Shown in pieces: positions 43,459-52,280 of a DNA stretch of 64,000 nucleotides; the first letter of the stretch is position 1; each line of letters begins with the position of its first letter. The position numbers and the translations under genes are program-made. The DNA is taken from NCBI GenBank assembly GCA_045807125.1, contig JBJMHZ010000021.1, positions 62,001-126,000 of the forward strand, read 5' to 3'. The notes under the pieces were generated by a model, which had not been told where the DNA came from, searched no databases, and saw nothing but the letters and a program-made list of their open reading frames with translations. The stretch comes from JBJMHZ01 sp045807125 (GTDB lineage: Bacteria > Actinomycetota > Actinomycetes > JAWWOL01).

Positions 43459-44886
43459 TCACGTCCCCGCGACGGCGGGGCGGCGGCGGCGCTGCTGCAG
43501 CGAGAACAGCAGCGCGTACACCAGTGCGGTGACCACGAAGCCGACCTCGAACGTCAGGTCGCCCACGCCGGGGTGATGCTTCGGCACCCAGCCGACGTAC
43601 TCGGTCTGGTTGCAGAACAGGAGGATCGACACCGCCATGCCGACGACCATCGCGATCGGCCCTGCCCAGCTGACGTGATGCTCGTCGAACAGCAGCGCGG
43701 CGAGGCGGTCGCGCCGCCGGAGCAGCTGGTCGGCGAGGACGACCGCCAGCCACGGGCCGATCCAGTAGGCGATGATGAGCAGGAAGTTCTCGTACTTGCT
43801 GACGTCGTTCAGGCCGAAGAGCGCGACGACGAAGCCGACGACGCCGAACACCGCCGCGGCCAGCGCCCGCCGCAGCGAGACGTGCAGCCGGATGCCGAGC
43901 GTCACGAACGACATCGATCCCGAGTAGATATTGAGCACGTTGGCGGCCACCGCGCCGACGGCGATCGCCAGCAGCACCAGGTCGGCGACGGCCGTCGGGT
44001 AGGGGGCGGTGAAGGCGCTCGTCGGGCTGAGCCCCTGCTTCGTGGCGATGGTCGCGGAGGCCGCACCCACCGTCTCGAGGACGATGCACGACAGCGCCAC
44101 CCCGAACCCACTCCACCAGCCGGTCGCGAGGCGGCTGGTGCGCGGCGGGAAGTAGCGGGTGTAGTCGGTGGCGTACGGGTTCCAGCCGGCGGCGTAGCCG
44201 AAGCTCGCCGCGAGCGAGAGCATGAACGCGCCCGGGATCGGGTGCGCGACGCCGCCGTAGTGCGCCTTGCCGAAGGTCCAGATCGCGCCCAGCCCGAAGG
44301 CGACGATCAGCAGCGGGAAGGCGACCCTCTCGAACGCGTGGATGAGGTTGTGCCCGTACAGCGCGATGGCGATCTGGGCGGCCACGATGATGAGCAGGCA
44401 CACGGCCTTGGGCAGGTGGGTCAGCGTGTTGAGCGCGAGCGCGCCCGAGACGCTGTTGACCGCGAACCACCCGACACCGGCGGTGAGCGCGTTGAGCCCG
44501 GCCGGCAGCGCGTTGCCCCAGTAGCCGAAGCCCAACCGGGACAGCACCATCTGCGGCACGCCGTACTTCGGGCCGCGCGCGGAGAGCACGCCGTGGGTGA
44601 CCGAGCCGAGGACGGAGCCGAGCACGATCGAGGCGACGGCCTGCCCGAAGCTCATCCCGAAGACGCCGACCGCGAGCACGCCGACGAAGACGGTGGCGAA
44701 CTCGAAGTTGGGCGACATCCACGTCCAGAACAGCCGGGTTGGCCGCCCGTGCCGCTCGGCCAGCGGGATGAACTCCGCGCCGCCCGGCTCGATGGTGGCG
44801 ACCGCTTCGCCGTAGTGGCCCTCGCGGATCGCGGTGGTCGGGGTGATCTCCGCGTCGTCCTGCATCGTGCCTGTCGGCTGGCTCAT
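43459..44886 (-). CDS. NCS1-family cytosine/purine permease
   Basis: 475 aa with 12 hydrophobic helices. Family marks: FWTWMSPNFEFATVFVG near 52, GPKYGVPQMVLSR near 102, GWNPYATDYTRYFP near 235. It imports cytosine or a related nucleobase with a cation. An N-terminal ATG at 44916 (adding ten residues) is an alternative start. It is paired with the cytosine deaminase just downstream, forming a nucleobase salvage operon. Confidence 0.88.
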   Translation of the reverse strand: MSQPTGTMQDDAEITPTTAIREGHYGEAVATIEPGGAEFIPLAERHGRPTRLFWTWMSPNFEFATVFVGVLAVGVFGMSFGQAVASIVLGSVLGSVTHGVLSARGPKYGVPQMVLSRLGFGYWGNALPAGLNALTAGVGWFAVNSVSGALALNTLTHLPKAVCLLIIVAAQIAIALYGHNLIHAFERVAFPLLIVAFGLGAIWTFGKAHYGGVAHPIPGAFMLSLAASFGYAAGWNPYATDYTRYFPPRTSRLATGWWSGFGVALSCIVLETVGAASATIATKQGLSPTSAFTAPYPTAVADLVLLAIAVGAVAANVLNIYSGSMSFVTLGIRLHVSLRRALAAAVFGVVGFVVALFGLNDVSKYENFLLIIAYWIGPWLAVVLADQLLRRRDRLAALLFDEHHVSWAGPIAMVVGMAVSILLFCNQTEYVGWVPKHHPGVGDLTFEVGFVVTALVYALLFSLQQRRRRPAVAGT

Positions 44887-44961
44887 CGGCTGACTCGCCC
44901 TTCGCTCGTGACCCATGGCAGATGGTAGGGGACGGCAGGACGATCACCCGGCGCGGCGCGC

Positions 44962-45600
44962 TCAGCGCGGGTCGGGGCGGTCGACGTTCCAGTGCCGGGC
45001 GACGGTGGCGAACCAGTCGCCGTCCTCGGCCTGCCGCGGCAGCAGGCCGAACCGGCTGATGACCCGCTGGCCGCCCTCCTGGTCGCCGTAGAGCAGGTCG
45101 ACCATGACGGGCTGGCGGTCGCGCACCGCCTGCGTCACGGTGGCGAACTCGTCCGTCGAGGGGTCGCGCAGCGCACCCTGCCAGAACCCGATGTCGCCGG
45201 CCGGCACGTAGATGTCACGGGTGAGCCGGTGGAACTGCTCCAGGCGAGGGCGCTCGACCTGGTCGCCAGCCCTGCGGTTCGGGTGCGGCAGCCAGCCGTG
45301 CAGGACGGCGACGCCGGTGCCCACGTTGCGGACCGACATCGTCAGGTACAGCACCTCGTCCGTCACCTCCGCGGTCCCTCGGCCGCCACCGACGCGCACC
45401 CAGTGCTGGTCGGCGAACCCGACCTTCAGCTGCGGGTCCTCCTCGCGGGAGTTGACCAGCAACGGTCGCAGGCCGGCCATCAGCGCGCGCTCGGCGACGC
45501 GGGCGGCCCGGTTGGCCGACCGCACCGAGGCGAACGTCGCCGCGGCGAGCACCAGCGTGCCGCCGGCCGTGGCCAGCGCGGAGATCGTCACCCAGTCCAT
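44962..45600 (-). CDS. Membrane-anchored hypothetical protein
   Basis: 212 aa. One N-terminal helix (about 4-25) is followed by a soluble domain with beta-rich character, including YLTMSVRNVGTGVAVLHGW near 90 and GDIGFWQGALRD near 142. Similar one-helix proteins of unknown role are common in actinomycetes. No catalytic motif is recognised. It is divergent from an aldo/keto reductase gene with 87 bases between. Confidence 0.7.
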   Translation of the reverse strand: MDWVTISALATAGGTLVLAAATFASVRSANRAARVAERALMAGLRPLLVNSREEDPQLKVGFADQHWVRVGGGRGTAEVTDEVLYLTMSVRNVGTGVAVLHGWLPHPNRRAGDQVERPRLEQFHRLTRDIYVPAGDIGFWQGALRDPSTDEFATVTQAVRDRQPVMVDLLYGDQEGGQRVISRFGLLPRQAEDGDWFATVARHWNVDRPDPR

Positions 45601-45687
45601 ACCGCCGTACCCAACCACGAGCGCCTCCGCCGCTGGTCGCAGGATGGTCAGGTCCGGCCTCCCCCGCGCCGGACGGAGGAGGAAGCC

Positions 45688-46683
<996 letters not shown>

Positions 46684-46807
46684 TCGGCTGGCTCTGTCCC
46701 GTGATCGTGGGAGCGGCCCATGACGGCAGCCCCTACGCTGCCCGTACGGCTCTCGCCTTTCCATCCCCGGCGCCGTCACCGACGGAGCCCCCAGGCAAGG
46801 ACGACGA

Positions 46808-47671
46808 ATGAAGTCACGCGCACGGGCACTCGCCGCTGCCGTCCTGGCAGCTGGAACCATCACCGCAACCATCGCCACGCCGGCCGTCGCCATCACCGGC
46901 GGACATGACGACGGCAATGCCCACCCCAACGTCGCGATGATCGCCTTCTACGACTCCACCGGGCGCTTCCGCTGCTCGGCCACCCTGGTGTCGCCGACCG
47001 TGCTCCTCACGGCGGCGCACTGCACCGACGGCACGCTGGGCAAGACCGCTGTCACGTTCGACTCCTTCATCGCCGACGCGCCCCCGAGCCCGCTGCCGGC
47101 GGCTGCCGACCCGTCGGCCGGCTACACGGCAGCCGAGCTCGCCGCCGCCGGTTATCTGTCCGGCACGGCGTACACGCATCCCAACTACTCGAACTTCACC
47201 GACCTGCGCAACTGGAACGACACCGGCGTGATCGTGCTCGACCGGCCCTACACGGCCGCCGCGCCGCAGCCTCTCGCGCCGCTCGGCTACCTCGACCGGC
47301 TCTCGCAGCCCGAGCTCACCAAGACGCTGTTCACGTTCGTCGGCTACGGCACCGAGGTGCGCAAGGCCGACAGCGGCCCGCAGAAGCCCACGCCGATGAG
47401 CTACCCGCTGCGCCGCCAGTGGGTGGAGTCGCAAGGGCAGAAGCTCGGCGTGCAGGTCTTCCAGACCAACGGCAACGCGAACGACCCGTTCGGTGGCGGT
47501 GGCACCTGCTTCGGCGACTCGGGCGGCCCGGCGCTGCTCGACGGCTACTTGGTCGGCGACACCAGCTACGGCTACACCAGCAACTGCCGCTACCTCGACG
47601 GCTACCAGCGCGTCGACATCAAGTCCGTGCAGGACTGGCTCGCGACGTTCGGGGTGACGCCGGCCGCCTGA
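46808..47671 (+). CDS. Secreted trypsin-like serine protease
   Basis: 287 aa. A signal peptide (about 1-28) is followed by VAITGGHDD (activation-like N-terminus) and the catalytic triad: His in LTAAHC near 71, Asp in NDTGVIVLD near 140, and Ser in CFGDSGGP near 238. Four Cys can form the usual disulphides. It is probably an exported S1-family protease of unknown substrate. It is followed by a clear terminator. The ATG at 46808 has an AAGGA site. Confidence 0.88.
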   Translation: MKSRARALAAAVLAAGTITATIATPAVAITGGHDDGNAHPNVAMIAFYDSTGRFRCSATLVSPTVLLTAAHCTDGTLGKTAVTFDSFIADAPPSPLPAAADPSAGYTAAELAAAGYLSGTAYTHPNYSNFTDLRNWNDTGVIVLDRPYTAAAPQPLAPLGYLDRLSQPELTKTLFTFVGYGTEVRKADSGPQKPTPMSYPLRRQWVESQGQKLGVQVFQTNGNANDPFGGGGTCFGDSGGPALLDGYLVGDTSYGYTSNCRYLDGYQRVDIKSVQDWLATFGVTPAA

Positions 47672-47691
47672 CGGCCACGCCGCATCGATCA

Positions 47692-47727
47692 CGACGGCCC
47701 GGTGCCCCTGCGGGTGCCGGGCCGTCG
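47692..47727 (+). terminator. Hairpin terminator after the trypsin-like protease
   Basis: CGACGGCCCGG (47692-47702) pairs exactly with CCGGGCCGTCG (47717-47727), 11 bp, with a 14-base GC-rich centre. It lies 20 bases after the stop. Confidence 0.75.
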
Positions 47728-47766
47728 GCATGCCTGGCACCACGACGGCGGGCGTAGGGTCGGGTC

Positions 47767-48564
47767 GTGATCAACGTGTGCTTCGCCGGCATCACGGGCT
47801 GGACGGCGCCACCGATCGTCGCGGCGATCGAGGCTGCCGACGACCTGACGCTCACCGCGGGCGTGTCCCGCTCGGCGGCGGGGCAGCGCCTGGCATCGGT
47901 CGCGGGCGCGCGCGGCGACGGAGCGGTGCACGCGACCGTGACGGACGCGCTGGAGGCCGCGGCGGTCGACGTCCTCGTCGACTACACCAGCGCCGACGCG
48001 GTGAAGGGCAACGTGCGCACGGCGGTGGAGGGCGGCGTCCACGCCGTCGTCGGGACGAGCGGGCTCACGGCGGAGGACTACGACGAGCTCGACCGCCTCG
48101 CCCGCGACCGAGGCGTCGGCGTGATCGCCGCCGGCAACTTCTCGGTCATGGCCGCCGTGCTGCGCCGCGCCGCCGCGCTGGCCGCCGCGCACCTCGACCA
48201 CTGGGAGATCGTCGACTACGGCAGCGACACCAAGCCTGACGTACCGAGCGGTACGGCGCGCGAGCTGGCCGAGACCCTCGGCCAGGTGCGGCGGCCGGTG
48301 CCCGCGATCGCGCCCGCCGACCTGCACGGGCCGGCCGAGGCCCGCGGCACCGAGGTGGCCGGCACCCGCATCCACTCGGTGCGGCTGCCGAGCTTCGTCG
48401 TCAGCACCGAGATCGTGTACGGCGGGGCCGGCGAGCGGCTGGTCCTGCGCCACGACCCGGGCCTGACGCCCGATCCGTACGTCGCCGGCACGCTGCTCGC
48501 CGTGCGACACGTGGCGGACGCTGCCGGGGTCCGCAGGGGGCTGGACTCGCTGCTGTTCGACTGA
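47767..48564 (+). CDS. DapB-like dinucleotide-binding protein lacking catalytic histidines
   Basis: 265 aa. The family is that of 4-hydroxy-tetrahydrodipicolinate reductase (lysine/DAP synthesis): an N-terminal FAGITGWTAPPI nucleotide-binding loop, VVGTSGLTAEDYDEL near 94-108, GNFSVMAAVL near 123, and KPDVPSGTARE (156-166) with the conserved Lys156 and Asp158. The two catalytic His that precede this Lys in DapB (HHxxK) are Gly152 and Ser153. It is therefore probably not a functional DapB, but a paralogue reducing another substrate. No lysine-pathway gene is near. The GTG at 47767 is chosen. Confidence 0.7.
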   Translation: MINVCFAGITGWTAPPIVAAIEAADDLTLTAGVSRSAAGQRLASVAGARGDGAVHATVTDALEAAAVDVLVDYTSADAVKGNVRTAVEGGVHAVVGTSGLTAEDYDELDRLARDRGVGVIAAGNFSVMAAVLRRAAALAAAHLDHWEIVDYGSDTKPDVPSGTARELAETLGQVRRPVPAIAPADLHGPAEARGTEVAGTRIHSVRLPSFVVSTEIVYGGAGERLVLRHDPGLTPDPYVAGTLLAVRHVADAAGVRRGLDSLLFD

Positions 48565-48583
48565 GCGGCTCGCGCCGGTCCGC

Positions 48584-49201
48584 TCAGTCGAGCGACTCGC
48601 CCGGTGCGAGATAGCGGTAGTCCGTCTCGGTCAGCTGGTCGAGCAGCCGCCCGGTGATCTGCGCTCCTCGCTCGTTCATCAGCGCGTCGTGGATGGGAAG
48701 GGCGCGCTGCGGCCGTACCGCGTTGACGAAGTCGATGGCCTCGGTGAGCTTCAGCCACGGCGCGCTCGCGGGGACGAGGAGCGTCTCGACCGGCTCGTCC
48801 GGCACGTGCAGCGCGTCGCCCGGGTGGTAGACGCGGCCGTCCACGAGGTAGCCGACGTTGGCGCAGTCCGGCTGGTCGCCATGGATGTGCGCATGGCGCC
48901 CACCGACCGCCCGGACGCTGAAGCCGGCCACCGTCAGCTCGGCACCGACCTCCACCGGCGTGATGTCGAGGCCTCGTAGGTCGTCGAGGCCGCCGATGCG
49001 CGCACCGGCCGGCGCGTGCACGGGCACGTTCACGCCGGCGAGCCGCATCACGTCGATGTGGTCGACGTGCTCGTGGGTGATGAGCACGGCATCGGCGCCC
49101 GCGAGCGCCGCGGGCTCGGCCCAGATCCCCGGATCGATGACCAGCACCCCGCCGTCGTGCTCGAGCCGGACGCAGGCATGGGTGTACTTGGTGATGCGCA
49201 T
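48584..49201 (-). CDS. MBL-fold metal-dependent hydrolase (UlaG-like)
   Basis: 205 aa. ITHEHVDHID near residue 41-50 gives the HxHxDH metal motif, with GGRHAHIHGDQP near 100 and HPGDALHVPDE near 126. It belongs to the beta-lactamase superfamily branch related to UlaG/YtkL hydrolases; the substrate is unknown. The ATG at 49201 is chosen because MRITKYTHACVRLE is the conserved beginning. It is convergent with the DapB-like gene. Confidence 0.85.
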   Translation of the reverse strand: MRITKYTHACVRLEHDGGVLVIDPGIWAEPAALAGADAVLITHEHVDHIDVMRLAGVNVPVHAPAGARIGGLDDLRGLDITPVEVGAELTVAGFSVRAVGGRHAHIHGDQPDCANVGYLVDGRVYHPGDALHVPDEPVETLLVPASAPWLKLTEAIDFVNAVRPQRALPIHDALMNERGAQITGRLLDQLTETDYRYLAPGESLD

Positions 49202-49547
49202 CCTCGCCTCCCGGTCGCCTCCCGGTCCTCGGCAGGACGCTACCGCCCACGGCCGATCATCGACGGCGCGCCTCCCGCGAGGAGCCACCGCGCGCTCCTA
49301 CGGTGGAGGATTTGACGAACGGCCCGCCCCGCGATTGACTGCTCCTTGCGTTCGAACACATGTTCGAACGCCCCGGCGCCGCGCTCTCGGGGAGCGCGTC
49401 GGGGCCCGCCCGTGCCGCCGTGCGGACGTCGACCCCCGTCGGCGGCCGGGCGGGCGACGGATCTCCAGGGGTCCGCCCTCGCCCGGCCGGCGGCACCTCC
49501 GCTGCTCGTCGAGCAGCATCCCCGTGGACGGACGCTACCCTGCTCGC
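49202..49547. other. Intergenic region containing the SOS box
   Basis: 346 bases upstream of the deoxyribosyltransferase-like gene. Apart from the LexA-type site at 49352-49367 it holds a GC-rich 180-base leader with no supported gene. The leader length suggests the promoter overlaps the box. Confidence 0.5.
49352..49367 (+). promoter_or_regulatory. Perfect LexA (SOS) box
   Basis: TCGAACACATGTTCGA matches the actinobacterial/Gram-positive SOS consensus (TCGAAC-N4-GTTCGA) at every conserved base and is extended by one further symmetrical base pair on each side. It lies 180 bases before the ATG of the next gene, so LexA should repress that gene until DNA damage. Confidence 0.85.
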
Positions 49548-50540
49548 ATGGCTGGTGACATCGCGATCCGCGTCGTCGAAGCCGACGTGCGGAGCTACGC
49601 CACCGATGTCCTCGTGCTGAAGCATGCGCAAGCGCTGTACGGGGTGGACGCCGCGGTCGTCGAAGCCGCCGGCCTCGACCACGCTGACCTGCCGATGCCA
49701 GGTCAGCACCGTCTGATTCGCTCCCCCCGGGGCATCGCGAGTCGGAACGTCCTCTTCGTCGGCATGCCGGGTCTGTTCGACGTCCAGTACCAGGAGCTTC
49801 GCGAGCTGGGCCGGCGCGCCCTCAGCGCGAGCGCGACCGAAGTACCGGATGCCCGCCAGGTGACCATGACCCTGCATGGACCGGGCTTCGGGCTGGACGA
49901 GCAGGAAGCCCTCCATTCCCTGCTGGCAGGCATCATCGACGCCGTCAGGGCGGGCAGCTACCCGCCGGCGCTCACCTGGGTGACCTTCGCCGAGATCTCG
50001 CCTCGACGCGCGGAGCGCATGCGCAGCGCCATCGATGACGTGCTGCCCGAGGGGGTGGTCGAGCCCGGTTCACCCGCCGAGCCGGTCCACGTCGTCTCGC
50101 GTCTCGCCGCGCGCCTCGAATCCGTTGGACGCGCCTCGATGAGCAAGCAGCACGCCTTCATGGCCATGCCCTTCGACGGCACGTTCGACGACCACTACGA
50201 CTATGCGATCGTTCCGGCCCTGAACGGGCTCGGCCTGCTTTGCGAGCGCGTCGACCAGATGAGCTTCACCGGCGACGTGATGCAGCTTGTCGTGCAGCGC
50301 ATCCGCACGGCTTCGTACGTGATAGCTGAGGTGTCTCAGCCCAACCCCAACGTCTACCTCGAGATAGGCCTGGCTTGGGGGCACGGTGTCCCGACGGTGC
50401 TGCTTCGGGGTGCCAATGCGCCGCCCACGCCCTTCGACGTGCGCGGGCAGCGCCTCATCGAGTACAACCGGATCAAGGATCTCGAGACCCGCCTGCGAAG
50501 CGAGCTTGCGGCATTGTCGCTCGTGGACGGCGACCGTTGA
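49548..50540 (+). CDS. SOS-box-preceded protein with nucleoside-2-deoxyribosyltransferase-like C-terminus
   Basis: 330 aa. The N-terminal half (about 1-170) starts IAIRVVEADVRSYATDVLVL and resembles macro/peptidase-M17-like N-domains. The C-terminal half (about 205-320) has HAFMAMPFDGTFDDHYDYAI, SYVIAEVSQPNPNVYLEIGL and GVPTVLLR, the pattern of the nucleoside 2-deoxyribosyltransferase/TIR-like fold with its Glu in VYLEIG. Such domains cleave N-glycosidic bonds or NAD in defence effectors, or bind nucleotides. With the upstream LexA box, expression on DNA damage or phage attack is likely. It is convergent with a DUF4231/SLATT-type membrane protein. The combination is not one I recognise as described. 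Confidence 0.6.
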   Translation: MAGDIAIRVVEADVRSYATDVLVLKHAQALYGVDAAVVEAAGLDHADLPMPGQHRLIRSPRGIASRNVLFVGMPGLFDVQYQELRELGRRALSASATEVPDARQVTMTLHGPGFGLDEQEALHSLLAGIIDAVRAGSYPPALTWVTFAEISPRRAERMRSAIDDVLPEGVVEPGSPAEPVHVVSRLAARLESVGRASMSKQHAFMAMPFDGTFDDHYDYAIVPALNGLGLLCERVDQMSFTGDVMQLVVQRIRTASYVIAEVSQPNPNVYLEIGLAWGHGVPTVLLRGANAPPTPFDVRGQRLIEYNRIKDLETRLRSELAALSLVDGDR

Positions 50541-50618
50541 GCCGGAAGGCCGTTCAGCGTCAGCGCGAGCGGGCCGGCCGGGTGGGTGGGCGCCTGCCAC
50601 CGCACCGGGCGGAGGCTC

Positions 50619-51137
50619 TCAGGCGGCCTGGCCGCCGCGGTCGCCACCGCCCTGGCGCATGCCGGCGCTCCATGTCGCACTCTCCTGGCTGACGGTCGAC
50701 ATCAGGGCGGTGGCCAGCGCGGCACGGCGGGTCGCCGGGTCGGCGTACGGCTCGACGCCGGCCACGTACAGCACCGCCTGCTGGCGCAATCCCTCCGCCA
50801 TGGCCCGGTAGGAGATCCAGTGCGCGTGCAGCTGGAGGGTCTGCTGGACGCCCTCCGCGACGAGGATGACCGCTCCGAGCGCGGCCGCGACGACTGCGGG
50901 GAGATGACCGGCCGATTCGACCGGGATGGTCGCCGCGGCCGCCAGGGTCAGCGTGCGCAGGCCGACGTACCCCTTGCGCGAGCGGCTCGCGGCCCGGTCG
51001 TGCCATTCGAAGTGCGCGCGCAGTGCCTGCCACACCACGTCCTGGGCGGCCTCGCCGGCCGGCTCGGGCAGTTGTCCGGCGGGGCGCGCCCACTGCCGAG
51101 CGCGATCGGCGCGAGCGGGCTTGATCGGGTCGGCCAC
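50619..51137 (-). CDS. DUF4231/SLATT-type two-helix membrane protein
   Basis: 172 aa. A cytoplasmic helix with ALRAHFEWHDRAASRSRKGY (residues about 39-58), two membrane helices (about 62-82 and 85-103), then HWISYRAMAEGLRQQAVLYVAGVEPYAD. That last stretch is typical of DUF4231, a member of the SLATT group of membrane effectors associated with nucleotide-sensing and defence proteins. Its stop lies 78 bases from that of the SOS-box gene (convergent). The GTG at 51137 starts it. Confidence 0.75.
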   Translation of the reverse strand: MADPIKPARADRARQWARPAGQLPEPAGEAAQDVVWQALRAHFEWHDRAASRSRKGYVGLRTLTLAAAATIPVESAGHLPAVVAAALGAVILVAEGVQQTLQLHAHWISYRAMAEGLRQQAVLYVAGVEPYADPATRRAALATALMSTVSQESATWSAGMRQGGGDRGGQAA

Positions 51138-51170
51138 ACCGGCAGCATCGCAGGCCCGAGTGCCACCGCG

Positions 51171-52280
51171 CTAGCCGATGCGCGATCCAGTCACGATGTC
51201 GAACAGATGCAGCTCGTCCTCCCGGATGCGCAGGTGCACCGTCTCGCCCTTCACCGGCAAGGCGCGCGGGTCGGTGCGCGCGACGATGTCGTGCCCACCG
51301 ACCGCGGCGTCGTGCCGGTGCCCCGGGAAGGAGGCGTGCACGAAGGCGTCGGAACCGGTCTCCTCCACGAGGTCGACGACGACGGGGAAGCCCGAGCCAG
51401 CCTCGTCCGCGGCTACCGGTGCGAGCGAGTCCGGACGGAAGCCCACGGTCACCTGGCGCGGCAGCGCGGAGCCGCGGCCGGCGATCGCGCGGGGGACCGG
51501 GACGGTGGCGCTACCGAAGCGGAGCCCACCCTCGGCGACGGCGGCCGGCAGGAGGTTCATGGCGGGCGAGCCGATGAAGCCGGCGACGAACGCGTTGATC
51601 GGCCGGTCGTACAGCTCGCGAGGCGTGTCCACCTGCTGGAGAACGCCGTCCTTGAGCACCGCCACGCGATCGCCCATCGTCATCGCCTCGACCTGGTCGT
51701 GGGTGACGTAGACCGTCGTGACGCCGAGCCGGCGCTGGAGCGAGGCGATCTGCGTACGGGTCTGCACCCGCAGCTTCGCGTCGAGGTTGGACAGCGGCTC
51801 GTCCATGCAGAAGACCTGCGGCTTGCGCACGATGGCACGCCCCATCGCGACTCGCTGGCGCTGGCCGCCGGACAACTGGCCGGGCTTGCGCCCGAGCAGT
51901 TCGTCGAGATCGAGCGTCTTGGCCGCCTCGCCCACGCGGCTCCTGATCTCCGCCCTCGGCACGCCGGCGATCTTGAGGGCGAAGCCCATGTTCTGCGCGA
52001 CGGTCATGTGCGGGTAGAGCGCGTAGCTCTGGAACACCATCGCGATATCGCGCTGCTTGGGCGGCAGCAGGGAGACGTCGCGGTCACCGATGTAGATCAC
52101 GCCGTCGTCGATCTCCTCCAGCCCGGCCAGCATCCGCAGCGACGTCGACTTGCCGCAGCCCGACGGCCCGACGAGCACGAGAAGCTCGCCGTCGGCGATC
52201 TCCAGGTCGAGATGGTCGACCGCGGGCCGTTCCGCCTTGGGGAAGACGCGGGTAGCTCGCGCGAACACCACGCCGCTCAT
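51171..52280 (-). CDS. Sugar ABC transporter ATPase (MsiK/UgpC-type)
   Basis: 369 aa. Walker A GPSGCGKST near 38-46, signature LSGGQRQRVAMGRA near 135, Walker B VFCMDEPLSNLDA near 157, His in VTHDQVEAM, and a C-terminal TOBE/OB domain (about 245-369) typical of the carbohydrate importers (CUT1). It energises the two permeases encoded upstream. Streptomyces usually relies on an unlinked shared MsiK; a dedicated copy here is less usual. ATGA overlap with the GH1 gene. Confidence 0.92.
   Translation of the reverse strand: MSGVVFARATRVFPKAERPAVDHLDLEIADGELLVLVGPSGCGKSTSLRMLAGLEEIDDGVIYIGDRDVSLLPPKQRDIAMVFQSYALYPHMTVAQNMGFALKIAGVPRAEIRSRVGEAAKTLDLDELLGRKPGQLSGGQRQRVAMGRAIVRKPQVFCMDEPLSNLDAKLRVQTRTQIASLQRRLGVTTVYVTHDQVEAMTMGDRVAVLKDGVLQQVDTPRELYDRPINAFVAGFIGSPAMNLLPAAVAEGGLRFGSATVPVPRAIAGRGSALPRQVTVGFRPDSLAPVAADEAGSGFPVVVDLVEETGSDAFVHASFPGHRHDAAVGGHDIVARTDPRALPVKGETVHLRIREDELHLFDIVTGSRIG

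Noticed and set aside
48858..49547. Long upstream extension of the SOS-box gene's frame
   Set aside because: It would run through the SOS box and antisense of the MBL gene; the ATG at 49548 begins the conserved part.
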